In this document: positions 11,796 to 24,100 of the stretch, piece after piece
Numbering within the stretch: position 1 is the first letter of the stretch
How the letters are laid out: the number at the start of each line of letters is the position of its first letter
Source of the DNA: Dryas octopetala
Taxonomy: Eukaryota > Streptophyta > Magnoliopsida > Rosales > Rosaceae
NCBI GenBank assembly: GCA_963921425.1
Contig: OY992835.1
Coordinates: 9,920,001-9,984,000, forward strand
Direction: 5' to 3'
DNA length: 64,000 bases
Made by a program: the position numbers and the translations under genes
Notes under the pieces: model-generated
The model's database searches: none
The model's input: the letters and a program-made list of their open reading frames with translations, nothing else
What the model was told of the DNA's origin: nothing

Positions 11796-13103
11796 TTATG
11801 TATAGCTAGGAGCTGTACTAAGAGGCGAAGACAGAGGCGTTGCTGCTGGCACTGCAGCAATGCTAGGGGCAAAAGCAGCTGCGCCGCCGCTGCCGCCAAC
11901 ACCACCACCATTACATGGATGTTCAAAGCAGTCAAGAGGGTGCTCAAGTACTGCATCACATTCTTTCTTGGTCCTCTGGTAAGGCCTCTCTGGCAAACAG
12001 TTCCGGCGATCATCAAATGCAATGCCTTTGGATGTCAAATTCTGGCATGTACTTCCCTCTTCCTCACAGAAATAATTGTAGGAGAATGTGAAATTTGCCA
12101 AGTTTGGCAAACTACAAACTCCAGCTGGTACAATCCCACTCATGCTATTGTGGGCCAAATTTAGTAGCTCCAAATGAGCTAGCCCTGCCAAGCTGTAAGG
12201 TACAGGACCAACAAGCTTGTTAGAGCTCACATCCAACACCCTCAATTTGTAGAGAAACCCAACTTCTTGTGGCAGACACCCTGACAAGTTTGTGTTGATC
12301 AACAAGAGTTCCTCTAAAGTATCTGCAAAGTTGACTATGCTTGGGGGAAGGCACCCCCCAAAGTTGTTGTTAGCAAACACCACCACACTAGCTGAGCTTC
12401 CTCCTATAGTAGCTGGAATTATATTGGTCAAGCGGTTGTTATTAACAAATATTGCATCCACTCCTTTTTTACTGAAAAGTGCAGGAGGTAATGGCCCTTC
12501 AAATTCGTTGTAGCGAAGATCAAGATACTTTAAGGAAGGGAGAGAGAGGACAACTGTGGGAAAAGGGCCTACAAATCTGTTGTTACTGAGATCAAGCTCA
12601 TACAGGAGTGTAAGGTTGACCAGACTTTGAGGGAGGATCCCACAAAAGCGGTTGCTATTCAGGTGGATAAGTGCAATGTCCGACAAGAGGCCTAATTCTT
12701 CCGGGAGGAATCCGGCGATGTCAGCTTTGTTAAGGTCAATGCCAGCAACAACTTGGGTTTTGGGGTCATCAGGAGCTGGTGCACAGAACACACCCTTGTA
12801 GTTGCAAACTGAAGGACCCTCCCAATTCGTGGTGTAGTTGTATGGATCGGAGTAAATTACACATTTCCAAGCTTGGAGGGCAAGAAAAGCTTGGTGGAGT
12901 CTTGGGTTTGAAGAATCTGGTGCTGCAGGATGGTTGTGGTGGCGATGGTGATGGGGATGGTGATGAGAGGCATAGGTGGCACTGCTGCTGCTGTGTTTTA
13001 CAGAAGAAGCCAGATTGAGATTGTTGAACAAACAAGATAGATTTATAAGTAATAGGAATGTTAATACATGGATAGCAATGGAAGCAAATGAAAACGAAGC
13101 CAT
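11796..13103 (-). CDS. LRX-type leucine-rich repeat secreted protein lacking the extensin tail
   Basis: A single-exon frame of 435 residues. It begins with a hydrophobic signal peptide (about 1-33, HVLTFLLLINLSCLF), followed by a Ser-rich segment and an unusual His cluster (about 47-59). From about residue 68 the frame follows the LRX N-terminal domain: NPRLHQAFLALQAWK, NWEGPSVCNYKGVFC, VAGIDLNKADIAGFLPEELG. About ten plant extracellular LRRs follow. The C-terminal Cys cap contains DDRRNCLPERP and further Cys. LRX proteins act at the wall, where the LRR domain binds RALF peptides and the extensin tail anchors to the wall. Here the tail is only a short Gly/Ala/Pro/Ser segment (about 395-435) without SPPPP repeats. 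It therefore resembles the LRR-only relatives (At4g29240/At2g19780/At4g06744-like, by family knowledge). A TATA box lies upstream. Confidence 0.87.
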   Translation of the reverse strand: MASFSFASIAIHVLTFLLLINLSCLFNNLNLASSVKHSSSSATYASHHHPHHHRHHNHPAAPDSSNPRLHQAFLALQAWKCVIYSDPYNYTTNWEGPSVCNYKGVFCAPAPDDPKTQVVAGIDLNKADIAGFLPEELGLLSDIALIHLNSNRFCGILPQSLVNLTLLYELDLSNNRFVGPFPTVVLSLPSLKYLDLRYNEFEGPLPPALFSKKGVDAIFVNNNRLTNIIPATIGGSSASVVVFANNNFGGCLPPSIVNFADTLEELLLINTNLSGCLPQEVGFLYKLRVLDVSSNKLVGPVPYSLAGLAHLELLNLAHNSMSGIVPAGVCSLPNLANFTFSYNYFCEEEGSTCQNLTSKGIAFDDRRNCLPERPYQRTKKECDAVLEHPLDCFEHPCNGGGVGGSGGAAAFAPSIAAVPAATPLSSPLSTAPSYT

Positions 13104-13163
13104 TCCTCACTCAATCCTCAGTGAGTTTAGTCCGAATTCATGGTAGACGCTAGAGAGCTGTTT

Positions 13164-13174
13164 GTATATATAAG
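13164..13174 (-). promoter_or_regulatory. TATA box of the LRX-like gene
   Basis: TTATATATAC on the minus strand lies about 60-70 bp upstream of the start codon at 13103. A CT microsatellite (13187-13199 on the plus strand) follows immediately further upstream, as is common in plant core promoters. Confidence 0.6.
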
Positions 13175-13200
13175 GTAAGGAACTCTCTCTCTCTCTCTCC

Positions 13201-15284
13201 CATTCAATTCAAATTATAAGAAACACAATCAATTGTCTAGTCTCATTTTTAATCATGTTCTTCATGTGAGTCCGATGAAACAGACTTAATTTCTTTCTTA
13301 GATTAGATGATAACGCAGAAAGAAAATGTTACATCGACATACTTGTTACAGCGACAGTTAACCATAACAACTGCCCCAACAGAAGAAAATATGCACTTTG
13401 AGTATTTAACAGCCTTCATCTTTCAATTAAATGGTTATATCAAACTTAAATTTGTGCACCAATGAAAATATTCTTGTACTTTACGTTTGGAAGATGAATA
13501 TGATGGCAACAGGATTGGATATATATAAAGTTGTACATGTATATATTAGTGTCTGCAGCCTAAGTCAAAATATTAGCATCCATTGATAAGGATTTAGGAC
13601 CTACCTGCTCCCAGTGTACGTAGTTTTCACAGTTGTTTGAAGTGGAGCTGGAGAAAGACAGCTTCAACCCCCCCAAGACCAGACCCAGAGGCCAGAGAGA
13701 GAGAGGGGTGGTTTCTTGAAACTCAAGGAAACTAAGGTGGTTGCTATGCTTGCCATCAACATCACTCAGACAGCAATTAAGCGGATTTTGTTGACTACTG
13801 AGAATTAATGTCTGGTGAGGACATTGACAATCAGCAGATACCATATACAAACTGTGCTATAGTTAACAACTGGAGCAAGCTGAGGAATTCTTGTGTGTGC
13901 TGGCGCACTACGCCGAGCTCTTATGCACAAGGTGTGACCCGGCGCACTATATCCAGTCCCACGTACAAGCCCGATGCATTGCGATGGGTGCACAAAGCAC
14001 AATAATTTTCCAAGTTGTTTCTTGACCACTTAAACAGTATATATTTATGAAAGATATTGACTATCAGTGATTATAAGTTGGGAAAGAGAGAGAGAGAGAG
14101 AGTAGACCAATCTTAAAGGCAGTTTTACCCATGGATGCTAGAGAACCAAGCCTGCAAAAGCACCGTATATACATGTTTTATTTTTAAGGCAGTAGTTCAT
14201 TTTCAGCCAACTTGCTCGTGTTGGGGGCTTCAAGCATTGGTTCTGGTGGCCTCTGATGCCAGGCATTTAGCCCTTAAAGGCTGATCCAGTTACTTTCGTC
14301 ACACACTCTAGTCTGAGAAAGTTATTGTACATACTACGCACTGTGTTGGATTCTCACAAGAGTAGGTGTAGGACCTACTATCAAAAAGTGGGTCCCACAC
14401 CTCGTGTGTGTGTGCCGGATGTATTGCCCCGAATGAATGCAAAAATCTCTTATAATTGTAATTGAGTAAAACTTTAGTCAGGATATCTTGATTGTGAATT
14501 ACACTGTTGAAGGCAGCCATAGGGTTATTAACAATCACACTTAACTACACTCCCTTGCTTCAGACTACATTTGTTTATAGAAAGAATGGACTGATAACTG
14601 TAACGGTCAAAATTAAAGAAGCACTTGATCATTATACATGACCAAAAACTTGTGTGTTTGGTTTTACAACGAGACCCACTCATACAAATACAAAGAACAT
14701 GAGAGCGGATCCGAACCACAAGAATCACACAAGAGGGGGGCAATTTGCACACAAACAAATCTCTGTTTCGATCTAATGTCAAAAATTACAAACCTACAAT
14801 TCGGAGCCTAGTTGAATATTCTAAACAAATTCCTTAAAAAAAGCAGCTGCCAAAACAGCTGAAAACAACTGGAAAATGGGCACCAGTAAAATATGAAACG
14901 GAATTGGACACAAAAAGTAGGGAAATTTACATACAACGCTATGAATAATCAAGTTTAAAAAGGATTTTATCATACTGGATGACACAAAAATTAAGGATAA
15001 AGATCAACTCAGAGCTAATTTCAGACGAGACCATTACATTTTGAAATGAACAAAGTTGTGAGCACAAACCACTAATAATTCTCAACGGAACCATGATACT
15101 ACATCTTAGAACTCAAGCACGTATAACAAGCATCCAAAATTCACATTTCATTCCTGTAACTATGATTTTCTAATAACACATCTCTAAACATTTGGGGACG
15201 AAAAAGCACTTTCATACATCCAAAATTATTCAACTCAGACAGTGCTTACACAATCACTAATGATTTTCGTCAACATAGCATTCA
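13201..15284. other. Intergenic between LRX-like and carrier genes
   Basis: No protein gene is recognised. The stretch includes a GA microsatellite (about 14083-14101). The part nearest 15285 is the probable 3' UTR of the ADP/ATP carrier. Short open frames at 13560-14030 and 14308-14782 have no family features. Confidence 0.5.
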
Positions 15285-17146
15285 TTAACCACCACCGCCA
15301 GATCCATACTTCTTGCCAAGAAGTACAACTTGCAGTTTGTCATAGCCAGCAAGCACACCAGCACCTGCAACAGCACGCAATATGTTCGCTCCAGCACCCT
15401 TGAACAGCGACTTAGCACCCTCTTTTTCGACGATTTGCTTAAATGCATCCAAAGAGCTATTGTATTTAACTGCTTCTCCTGAGGTCATCATCATCCTTCT
15501 GCGCACTGTGTCAATGGGGTATGAAGCCAATCCAGCACCAATCGTAATTCCCCATCCCAGCAAGAAACTAGCAAAGAAACTATCCTGCAAAACACCAAGA
15601 GAAAATAGAAATGAACACAAGCATACCTTAAAGTGCAAATGCCTAGAAAAACTAAAGCATCCAAATGCATATTTTTCCAACACTTCAGAAGCACAAGGTT
15701 CAAATCCAATACTTTTGGAAAATAGGCCAAATAATACTAACTTAGACATATTATTCCCAACATATACTTAGTATGGCATGGATAAACAGAACAAACCCAA
15801 GGTTCAACTACGTATCTGAGCTATTTGCAAAACCCATGTTGGCCCTTCATCACCTGATTTTGGGCAAGGCAGGCAGTGGTCAAAACAACTCCATGAGAAG
15901 CCATGTTTCAAATTATTCAACCAGCTGCCTGCCTTTCACACAAACACAAAATCTGCCTCTTTACTATCGCAATATTTATAAGGAAAAATAAAGGAAAATA
16001 TCCAACAAATAAGAGAATAAAACAGGCACAAAAGTCAAATGAACACACCAAAAAAAAAAAAAAAGGGAAAACTCCCAAAGGTTCAAAAGATTTAACATAC
16101 CTGCAGGCCACCAGTCAGAACCACAGGTTTCAGAGAATCATACATTCCAAAGTAGAGCCCACGGTACACGATAATTCCCACACATGAGATATTGAATCCA
16201 CGATACAGCCCAGCAATACCATCAGATTTAAGGGTTTTCTTGTAAACGTCAATCATACCATTGAACTGCCTCTCACCACCCTTTTTGGCAGCCTTAGCAT
16301 CATTTGCCAAACGTGTCCTTGCATAGTCCAGGGAGTAAACAAAAAGAAGAGATGAAGCACCAGCAGCACCACCTGATGCCAGGTTCCCAGCGAACCACTT
16401 CCAGTAGCCATCTTTGTCCTTCTTAAAGTTGAAAAGCCTCTTGAAGTAATCCTTGAAAGCAAAGTTTAAGGCCTGATATACAAGTTTTAACAAGTTTAGA
16501 ATGGCAATTAGAAGGCAGCTTATAGTCCAACACAACAATATAGATATTTGGGTTTAGGAAGTGATCTCACATTCTTCTATAAAAAAAAAAAATTAAACAC
16601 GCAACACTTATGCCAATATGGAAACAAAATGCTAATTGAAATGAATAGAAAAGAGCTAAAAAATACAAAATTGACCTGGGTAGGAAAGTATCTGATAACA
16701 TTAGCAGTGTTTCCTCTCCACAGAGCAATGATACCCTCCTCCTTAATTGTTCGGCCAAAGCAGTCACTAATACCCTTGTATGGTTCAGAAAGCCGACCAG
16801 CCTTGATCATCTCGTCCTGATTCTGTATTAGCAGTTTAATACGCTCAATTGGAGCAGCAGCTGTTTTGGAAACAGCAGCAGACACACCTCCCATGAGGAA
16901 ATCAACAGCAAAACCAGCTGCACCTTTCTCTGACGGAGCCTGTACCATAATGGGGGGCAAAGATGAGACCTGGGCAAGGGCAGTGCTTTGACATGCTGGC
17001 AGCAGGGAGCTCTGCAAACCTCCATTAGCATAAGCACTGGTCACACCATAGTTTCTGGTGTGCAAGTTGGGGGAAAGCCTAGAAATGAGCGAAGACTGCC
17101 CATATATTTTCTGAAATACCGATGGATGCGACGACCCATCAGCCAT
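15285..17146 (-). CDS. AAC: Mitochondrial ADP/ATP carrier (adenine nucleotide translocase)
   Basis: This is an inner-membrane antiporter that exchanges cytosolic ADP for matrix ATP. Three coding exons (17146-16676, 16472-16101, 15584-15285) have GT-AG borders and join in phase 0, giving 380 residues, the usual size of plant AACs. Residues 1-75 are the plant-specific N-terminal extension. The three carrier repeats follow. Signature motifs are PIERIK (99-104), SLDYARTR (204-211) and [12 protein letters not shown] (303-314). The RRRMMM motif is diagnostic for ADP/ATP carriers. The start is the first [16 protein letters not shown], which matches plant AAC N-termini. A 5' UTR intron (17169-18304) precedes it. 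All key residues appear intact. Confidence 0.95.
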
Positions 17147-18355
17147 GATTATAACTCAAGCCAGTGACCTGAAAAATAATAACAAGATTTCAAACATAGG
17201 CAAGCACCAAAAAGAAGGGTATGGTTTTATGTAACTGATATGTAAAATGCCAATGTCATAAAGGGTTTAGGGTTTAGGGACAATAAGAAAATATGGGATT
17301 TGGGGAAGATGATTGTTGAAATTTCAATAGGTTGAGATGAAATACAACTGCCCATCTTCCCCTGGATTGGTTGTTGCAGGGAACTCTTTCAGATCAGAGT
17401 GCACTGAATGTAGCACTACGCTGATACACACAATCCCTGCTTATCTACTAACAAAAATTGATCAAAAATCCAAATCAATCTTCACACACTGATAAAAACA
17501 CGTACACAGACTGAAGCATAGAGACATGTCAAGGGGCATTAATAAAAGCAACATACAATGCATCAATAAGATACCCAATTCTTCCAAATTGACACTACCA
17601 ACATGGTCTTAGAGATTATAAATATGGGGCCATATCTTCAATGTGCCTTGAAATAAATTTGGCACAAGTTCAACAAATTCTACATTAACTAATGAGGAAG
17701 CCTATCATTAAACCATGTTATACCCACTCAACCATACATGACTAAAGGTCAACAATTCAACATTGCAAGCAAAGTGTTTTGTTACAATTAATCATGTTCA
17801 TTTATCAAGAATGTGAGACATTTTCATTACAGCATTGTATCATTTCCTCCCAGCCAACGAAAATTTTCCTACAGAAAAGCCTAATACAACTAATGGGCTG
17901 CATAAATTTGCGCCAGATTTAAGTAGAAAATCAATAGTATTTTTAACTTGTTAAGACCCAGAATTTCCATCTAAACTTTCCCATGTCAGCAACCAAGATA
18001 AGTAAACATGGAGAAGATAAAAATGATCTACGGACTAGGTGTGTTGGAAATCAAATGCATTTCACAAAGCAAAGAAGTAAAGGTGTTACTAAACCAACAA
18101 CCAAATACGATCAGTTACAAAATTAAACATTAATCAGGAATAAACACTTATATAGAAAATAGTTGTTTGGTTGACTAGAAAAGTCAGGAAAAAGAGCAGA
18201 GCACAGCTATGGAGATGAAGAAACCAAATAAATATGAAAAAATGGAGAGGCAGATGTTTGATGAAAGAGAGTAAGCGATTCGAGAAATCGAAGCAACGCC
18301 TAACCTGAGACGATCGCGGACAGAGAAACAGTGAGAGAGCGAGAGAGAGTGAGAA
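17147..18355 (-). other. 5' UTR and leader intron of the ADP/ATP carrier gene
   Basis: An acceptor, TTTTTCAG (17169 side), precedes a 22-base leader segment just before the start codon. A matching donor, CTCAG/GTTAGG, lies at 18304/18305. This gives a leader intron of about 1.14 kb, a known feature of plant AAC genes. Open frames inside the intron are not gene-like. Confidence 0.6.
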
Positions 18356-18385
18356 CTTCCCGGTCGTGAGCAAATGAAGGGGATA

Positions 18386-18419
18386 GATATAAACGAGACC
18401 GCAGAGACCATTAGGGTTT
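18386..18419 (-). promoter_or_regulatory. Core promoter of the carrier gene: TATA box and telo-box
   Basis: TTATATCT (18386-18393, minus strand) is placed correctly upstream of the predicted leader exon. AAAACCCTAAT (18410-18420) is a telo-box (AAACCCTAA), an element frequent in plant promoters of translation and housekeeping genes. Confidence 0.55.
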
Positions 18420-18604
18420 TTCCGAATGACGATTTTACCCTTGTACTGCCTGCGAATTAATGGCTTGGCTGGCGGCTTTGAGTAAGAACATGTTGACTGA
18501 GTTGACCCGACCCGCCAGTCAGTAATGACTGGATTGGTTAAGATGCGGGCTTGGGCTATTTAGCGCGGAATGCAAGATGGCAAGGGTATGGGAAAATGTC
18601 TTTT

Positions 18605-19340
18605 GGGGGGGGCTATGCGCACCACCCTAATGCACTAAGTTGACCACCCCACTTAAATTTTTACCCCTTTGTGCCCATTTTGCCCCTGCAATAAAAAAAA
18701 AAACTCAGCCCCTCCAATTTGGCCGGCCACCCCTCCCAGCCCTCCCCGCCGCCGGTGCGACCCACCCAGCCCTCCCCGCCGCCGGCGCGACCCAGCCCTC
18801 CCCTTCGCCGGTCGACCCCGCCCACACCCAGCCCTCCCCGCCGCCCGATCTCCCTTCTCTCTCTCTCCCCTCTCTCTGCCATCTTCTCTCTCTCCCCTCT
18901 GTCTGCCATCTTCTCTCTCCAGATCGGGGGTCGCGGCTGGGTAGGGGTGGGCTGGCTGGGTAGGGGTGCGGCGGCGACGGAAGTTGAGGAGTTTTGGGGC
19001 TTGGTTGTGTGGCTTCTTGGGCTTGGTGGGGGCGGCGGAGGAGGAAGAAGAGGGTTTTGATGAGGATTTGACAGTGGTGGTTGTCGTTGGGGAGGGGAGG
19101 GCTGGGGAGGTGGCTGGGTAGGGGCGGGTAGGGGCTGGAGAGGTGGCTGGGTAGGGGCGGGCTGGGGAGGGGAGGGGATCGGTGGGGGAGAGGTGGCTGG
19201 GTGGGGGAGGGGAGGGGATCGGTGGGGGAGAGGTGGCTGGGTGGGGGAGGAGGAGAGGAGGGCAAAATGGGCAAAAATGGGCAAAAAATTAGGGGGGGTG
19301 GTCAACTCAGCAGAATGGGGTGGTGCGCATAGCCCCCCCC
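18605..19340. mobile_element. GC-rich fold-back MITE, Mutator-like (9-bp target duplication)
   Basis: The identical 9-bp direct repeat ATGTCTTTT flanks the element at 18596-18604 and 19341-19349. Both ends are GGGGGGGGCTATGCGCACCA read inward, and similarity continues through GTTGACCACCCC. A 9-bp duplication is the hallmark of Mutator-like elements. The 736-bp interior is extremely GC-rich. The left part is C-rich (CCCAGCCCTCCCCGCCGCC units) and the right part is G-rich with tandem GGTGGCTGGGTGGGGG units, so the two halves are partly complementary. The Pro-rich open frames in it are low-complexity artefacts. There is no transposase. A captured host fragment (Pack-MULE) is possible but cannot be shown. 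Confidence 0.85.
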
Positions 19341-19349
19341 ATGTCTTTT

Positions 19350-21194
19350 TTCTTATCAACTAGCCTCTCCTTACGTATCAATTGATATTTATATTGTGTT
19401 TATTTTTTTTATTGTTTAATAAATTTTTATTACTCTTTCTACATTTTAAGGTAGGGGGTATTTTTTATCTTCTAAATTTTATTTTAATGCTTGTTTTTTA
19501 CAACTATACCTTCATTTATTAGGTTGTTTTAATGTGACTATTTTGTTGAATAAAAAGTATTTTATGCAATCCTATTTTTGGTGAAACCTATAACATCAAA
19601 CCATTCTCCTAACTTTATAATAATAAAGATTATGTGATACGAACAAGATTATTACATGTGTGACCCTCTTTTTTTTTAACTTCTTATTTGAGGAAGGAAA
19701 ATTCTTGGCTCCAACCTCGGATCCATCCCATTTCACAAATGTATGTCCTTTTTCATATCATTCTATGTATGAATTAATTTTTTGTTTATTTGGAATAAAA
19801 AGACAAAAAATAACATGAGTTTGTGAGATGGAGATACAAGAGTTCAGAGTTCCCCCATCCGGGGATGGAGCCAAGCATTGTTCTTTTATGAGGTTTAGGG
19901 CTTCAAATGTAGGGCTAATTACTTTAGCATGTAGAATAGTAGTTGTAGATCCCATTTGATTGGCAGAATGAAATTTATGGGAAATTAATTCGCATTTTCT
20001 AGGGAGAAGGGAATCCAATATTATCATTCCTATGTTTAGTAATTGAGAAAGTATTTAAGAAATATTTGGCAAGCGACATCTAAAAATGGCGAACCAAAAA
20101 CTAGAACTGGTGCCAAATCAACTATAGGGGGTAACAAACAAGCTTAAAATTAGACGAAACTATCAATGAGAAAGAATTCAGCAGTTCATCATAACTTCCG
20201 CTCTATCTCGTAAGGTTCAATCAAGGAAGGTCTTACAAGTATTTTATAAAAAGCATATAGCTTAGGAGAAAAGATGCTTGTAGCCTCGTAGGCACTGCAT
20301 ACCCTCTACTACATGAGAACAAAATAATGCTTACAATTGCGCTATCCAATCTAATTTCTCCCTTCTACAATTAAGATACATGAATATTAAGATGTACGAA
20401 ACATAGATGTGGTATCAATAGCCCTAAAACCAATGCCCCTTTTTTTTGTTTTTCTTTTTAATCATCATTGAAGACATTTACTCATCTCTCAACCTACTTT
20501 TAGAAACCAAAAAAATGCAGTGGGAACCAAATTTTTATGGGATTGATGAGGATTTGCACCTATGGAATTGCTGACTAAATTTACAATATACAACAATGCA
20601 AAAAATTATTGGCTAGAGTTGCAAACTATTGCAGAATCTGTTACAATTTGGAAATTGATTATGTTGTATCTCACCCTTCTCCTGAAGGTGCACTCAAGGT
20701 GAACGTGGATTTAGTACCCAACCTGAAATAGAATACAGAATGGAAATTTCAGGATTATGAGATTTTGCAACTAGGTATCATATGGAAACTGGCGGGAATA
20801 GATCATGAAAAGCCAAAAAAGCAAACACTCAAGTAAACCAAAATTTCCAAAATGTCAGAAAACAAATGTACAATATTATATTGAGAATGAGAATGATTTG
20901 AACAAAAGGCATGCTTTCGTTATTGAGAACGTTTACTTAAAATAAAAAGGCATGCTTTGGTTATTGAATTATTTTGGAACTTGGCGACAAAAATTGTGAT
21001 ACTAGTTATCCAAAATTCACATGGGAAAATCTAAGCAAACGTTGGCACGCAAAGAATAATCAGAAATTGGTGGCCAAAAAAAGGCCTTCAGAAATTAAAA
21101 AATTTGTCTGAGCAGTCAAAATCTAAGCCAATTTACCAAAATTAGTGAGTTGGGTGATGTCAGTTGATCCTATACGTGATATAGACAGAGTGGA
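19350..21194. other. Intergenic between carrier promoter and E3 ligase 3' end
   Basis: No intact gene is seen. TTGGCTCCAACCTCGGATCC near 19706 and the inward-read TTGGCTCCATCCCCGGATGG near 19876 form the ends of a small decayed fold-back element. The part just left of 21195 is presumably the E3 gene's 3' UTR. Confidence 0.45.
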
Positions 21195-24100
21195 TCAGGC
21201 AGGTGGGAGTGGACGCCGACAAGTTGGGCACTCCATCTTTATATCCATCCACCTTTGTAAACAACCCGAATGAAAGAAATGATCGCATGGTGTCACCTGC
21301 AAGGGAGATAGCAAATTAGATCAAGCACCAAAGTCTAGCTACTATTTACAATATTTAACACCCCATCACTGTACCATGCAATCATTTGAACGCTGTGTGA
21401 GATCAATTGCAGTCATGCAAATGACACAGTCTGAGGCATGATTTGTATTCTGATCGAACCGTCTATAGTAGCTATACTTCTCAGGTAGAATCTGCAAACC
21501 ATCATACAGAAATGTCACGTACATGTGACATTGTGAGGGTAAAATATAATTACACTTCCACAAAGAAACCTTCCTGCCATAATTTGCACCTCAAAAAATA
21601 AAAAAACAATTATAAATGCTATTATTTTTCAGTACACAATTATAAAGGCTACTATTATATTCATATGGCCATTGTATATTTCAAATATTGCAAAAGAGCA
21701 GCAGAAAACCATATATGTGTACCTCTATACATGCATATACTACTATAGAAAGAATGTGAAGGTGCTACAAGCCGGCATAAAGTATATTATTTTTATAATA
21801 CAAAATTTGGGTGTGACAATGATATTCTTTACAGACCTTCAAAATGAAAATTCAAAAAGCATTTAGTGGCAGTCTTTTTTATAAAATCATATATTAATAT
21901 TCTTATGTGAAAACAAATTAGCTACCATGCGACTGCAAGAAGAAATTTGCATTATAGTCCAAATGAATAACCCTGCTCCTTGGAAAGTTCCCCAACATCT
22001 TATCCATATACTTAACATTCCTTCTAAATGCAGCAATCAGATGGTGTGTTTATGCAAATTTGCTTGTGTGTTTCATTGTCGCATCAAAAGTGAAGAGAAA
22101 AAAGAAAAAATAATTTCCAGGAAGATATAAATGACCAGAGTTGCATCGAACCTGACGAGGAATGAACCACCGAGAGCCAAGATAGTGCTGAAGAAGAAGA
22201 ATTGATGCTTGCAGTCCAATAAATACACCCAACCAAATACACCAACTCTTGTCAGGCTCAATGCGCATGAAGTTGTTAGGGCAACCAAATATGTATAATG
22301 GGATTGCAAGCCGAGTAACAGTCATGCCTAAGATGTAATGGGGATGCAAAGGTTTTCTCGAATCACGAATAACATTGGTGACTATTTGAGGTATCCAAAA
22401 GGAGTACATAAGAAGAAGAATAGGTCTCAGGAAGTTATGGAACTCGTACATGACCAGAATGCCTCCCAAAAGGATCCCATCTGCAAATAGTCAAATAGTT
22501 AGGTAAAGCCATTTGAAACAAATAATCATACAATATAATTAATCTGAGTCAACAGCATAGAGCTAAAACAGAAATCAGAGAGCACACAACAAAGGTTAAA
22601 GCATACGGGGTATCTAACCAATACAGTCTAAGGACTATTTCTCCATAGTGAAATAGCAAAGATTAAGGATGATAACCAAGTCATTAGGTAACAAATATCA
22701 CAATAAATAGAATTTGTTCCATCATTACATTAGTAGCTCAGAGAAATGAATTGATAGATTGTAAAAAGAAGTTTTGCACGTTTCTTAGTAACTTAACACT
22801 TTAGTAATAATATGTGATACAGCATACATCCTTGAAGAACCTTGAGAAGAGAAACAAAGTAGAGCACTTCTAGAAATATACTTTAAAACCAACGGCCATC
22901 TACTATAACATAGTAACTGCAATGATAATGTATATCATTTGGATATAAACATTTGAAACTACAAAGTAATCATCAAATTATATTAATCTAGCACAAATAT
23001 GTAAAATTGTAAATTGGCTATGGTGAAAACTGCTTAAGAAGTTTTGTTGGAATATCAGAGGGTATTGAACTCGCAAATTTTGAAAGTAAGAGACTTCACC
23101 GAACTTTACTTTTTTCTTTTAATGAATTTAAGTCATTTGTATTAATCAAAAATAGGCCAAAGCTTCACACAATATCTGCCTTGGGTTCCTCCCGGCCACT
23201 TAACCCTATCACTATCTCCGCCCCAACCTTTACGTTTTCTCAGAACTTAAGGAGTATACCATAGTTAAAATATCCAAGAAATTATCATTTAAGAAAGTAT
23301 CCTGTCATTTGCCCACTCATAAAATCAAGAATAATTCGTTCAAAAGATTCACAAATCTTATGTCATTTGCAAACTCAAATGAAACTACTGATTTTGGTAG
23401 AGACACTCATTTTGATCTGTTGGTAGAGAACATCTTGGGTTTAAGGGATTGTCCACAGGTCTCCAAAGTCACCCCACTCTTAGACCAGTCTATGTTGATA
23501 AATTGTTTCTTGCCATTAACCCAATCAAGTTTTGAGCCATTGGCCCATTACCAAATTACACATTTGTTGAAATAACAAGAGAATTTATGACACCTCTCCC
23601 CCAATTATCTTCCAGTCCATCAGATGAAATTGTCTACCTTATTATACTAGGTAAAAACCAAACAACTTATCTAACGGCCTTAAAAAAGCAATGAAAAGCA
23701 ACCATCTTTAACATTACTTAGCTAAAAACTAAAAGCTCGGTATGTAGCTTAAAACCAAAATTTCATAAGAAGAAACTGACACACAACCTACAATTGTCAG
23801 ATCACTTTATTTCCTATCCAATCTTCCAAGAGAATACAAAGAGATTAACTTCAAAGAGTTGAATGTGAATGGATATGTAGAATCCAAGTGTATCTGTGTG
23901 CATCATTCCCAATAGATGTTATAACTCAGAATTTCGACCATAAGTTGATGAAGTGGCATTCCACATGCAAATAAAGAAGCATCCATTCTGAAATAGTACT
24001 TACAGAAACGGCTATATAAAACTGAAAGCTCACGCCTCATCGTCTCCCAACCTTCTCCACTATTTGAAGGCCTACTTGCTTTCCATATCGCAAGAAGATA

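Noticed and set aside
11780..13110. Other-frame open frames overlapping the LRR gene
   Set aside because: The LRR frame has the signal peptide, LRRs and conserved Cys. The others are by-products.
18640..19359. Long Pro-rich open frames on both strands
   Set aside because: They come from the C-rich and G-rich low-complexity interior of the MULE-type MITE. No domain or splice structure supports a protein.
20670..20720. Possible LINE RNase H remnant (SPEGALKVNVD-like)
   Set aside because: Only about a dozen residues fit, with no flanking frame. Too little to call.
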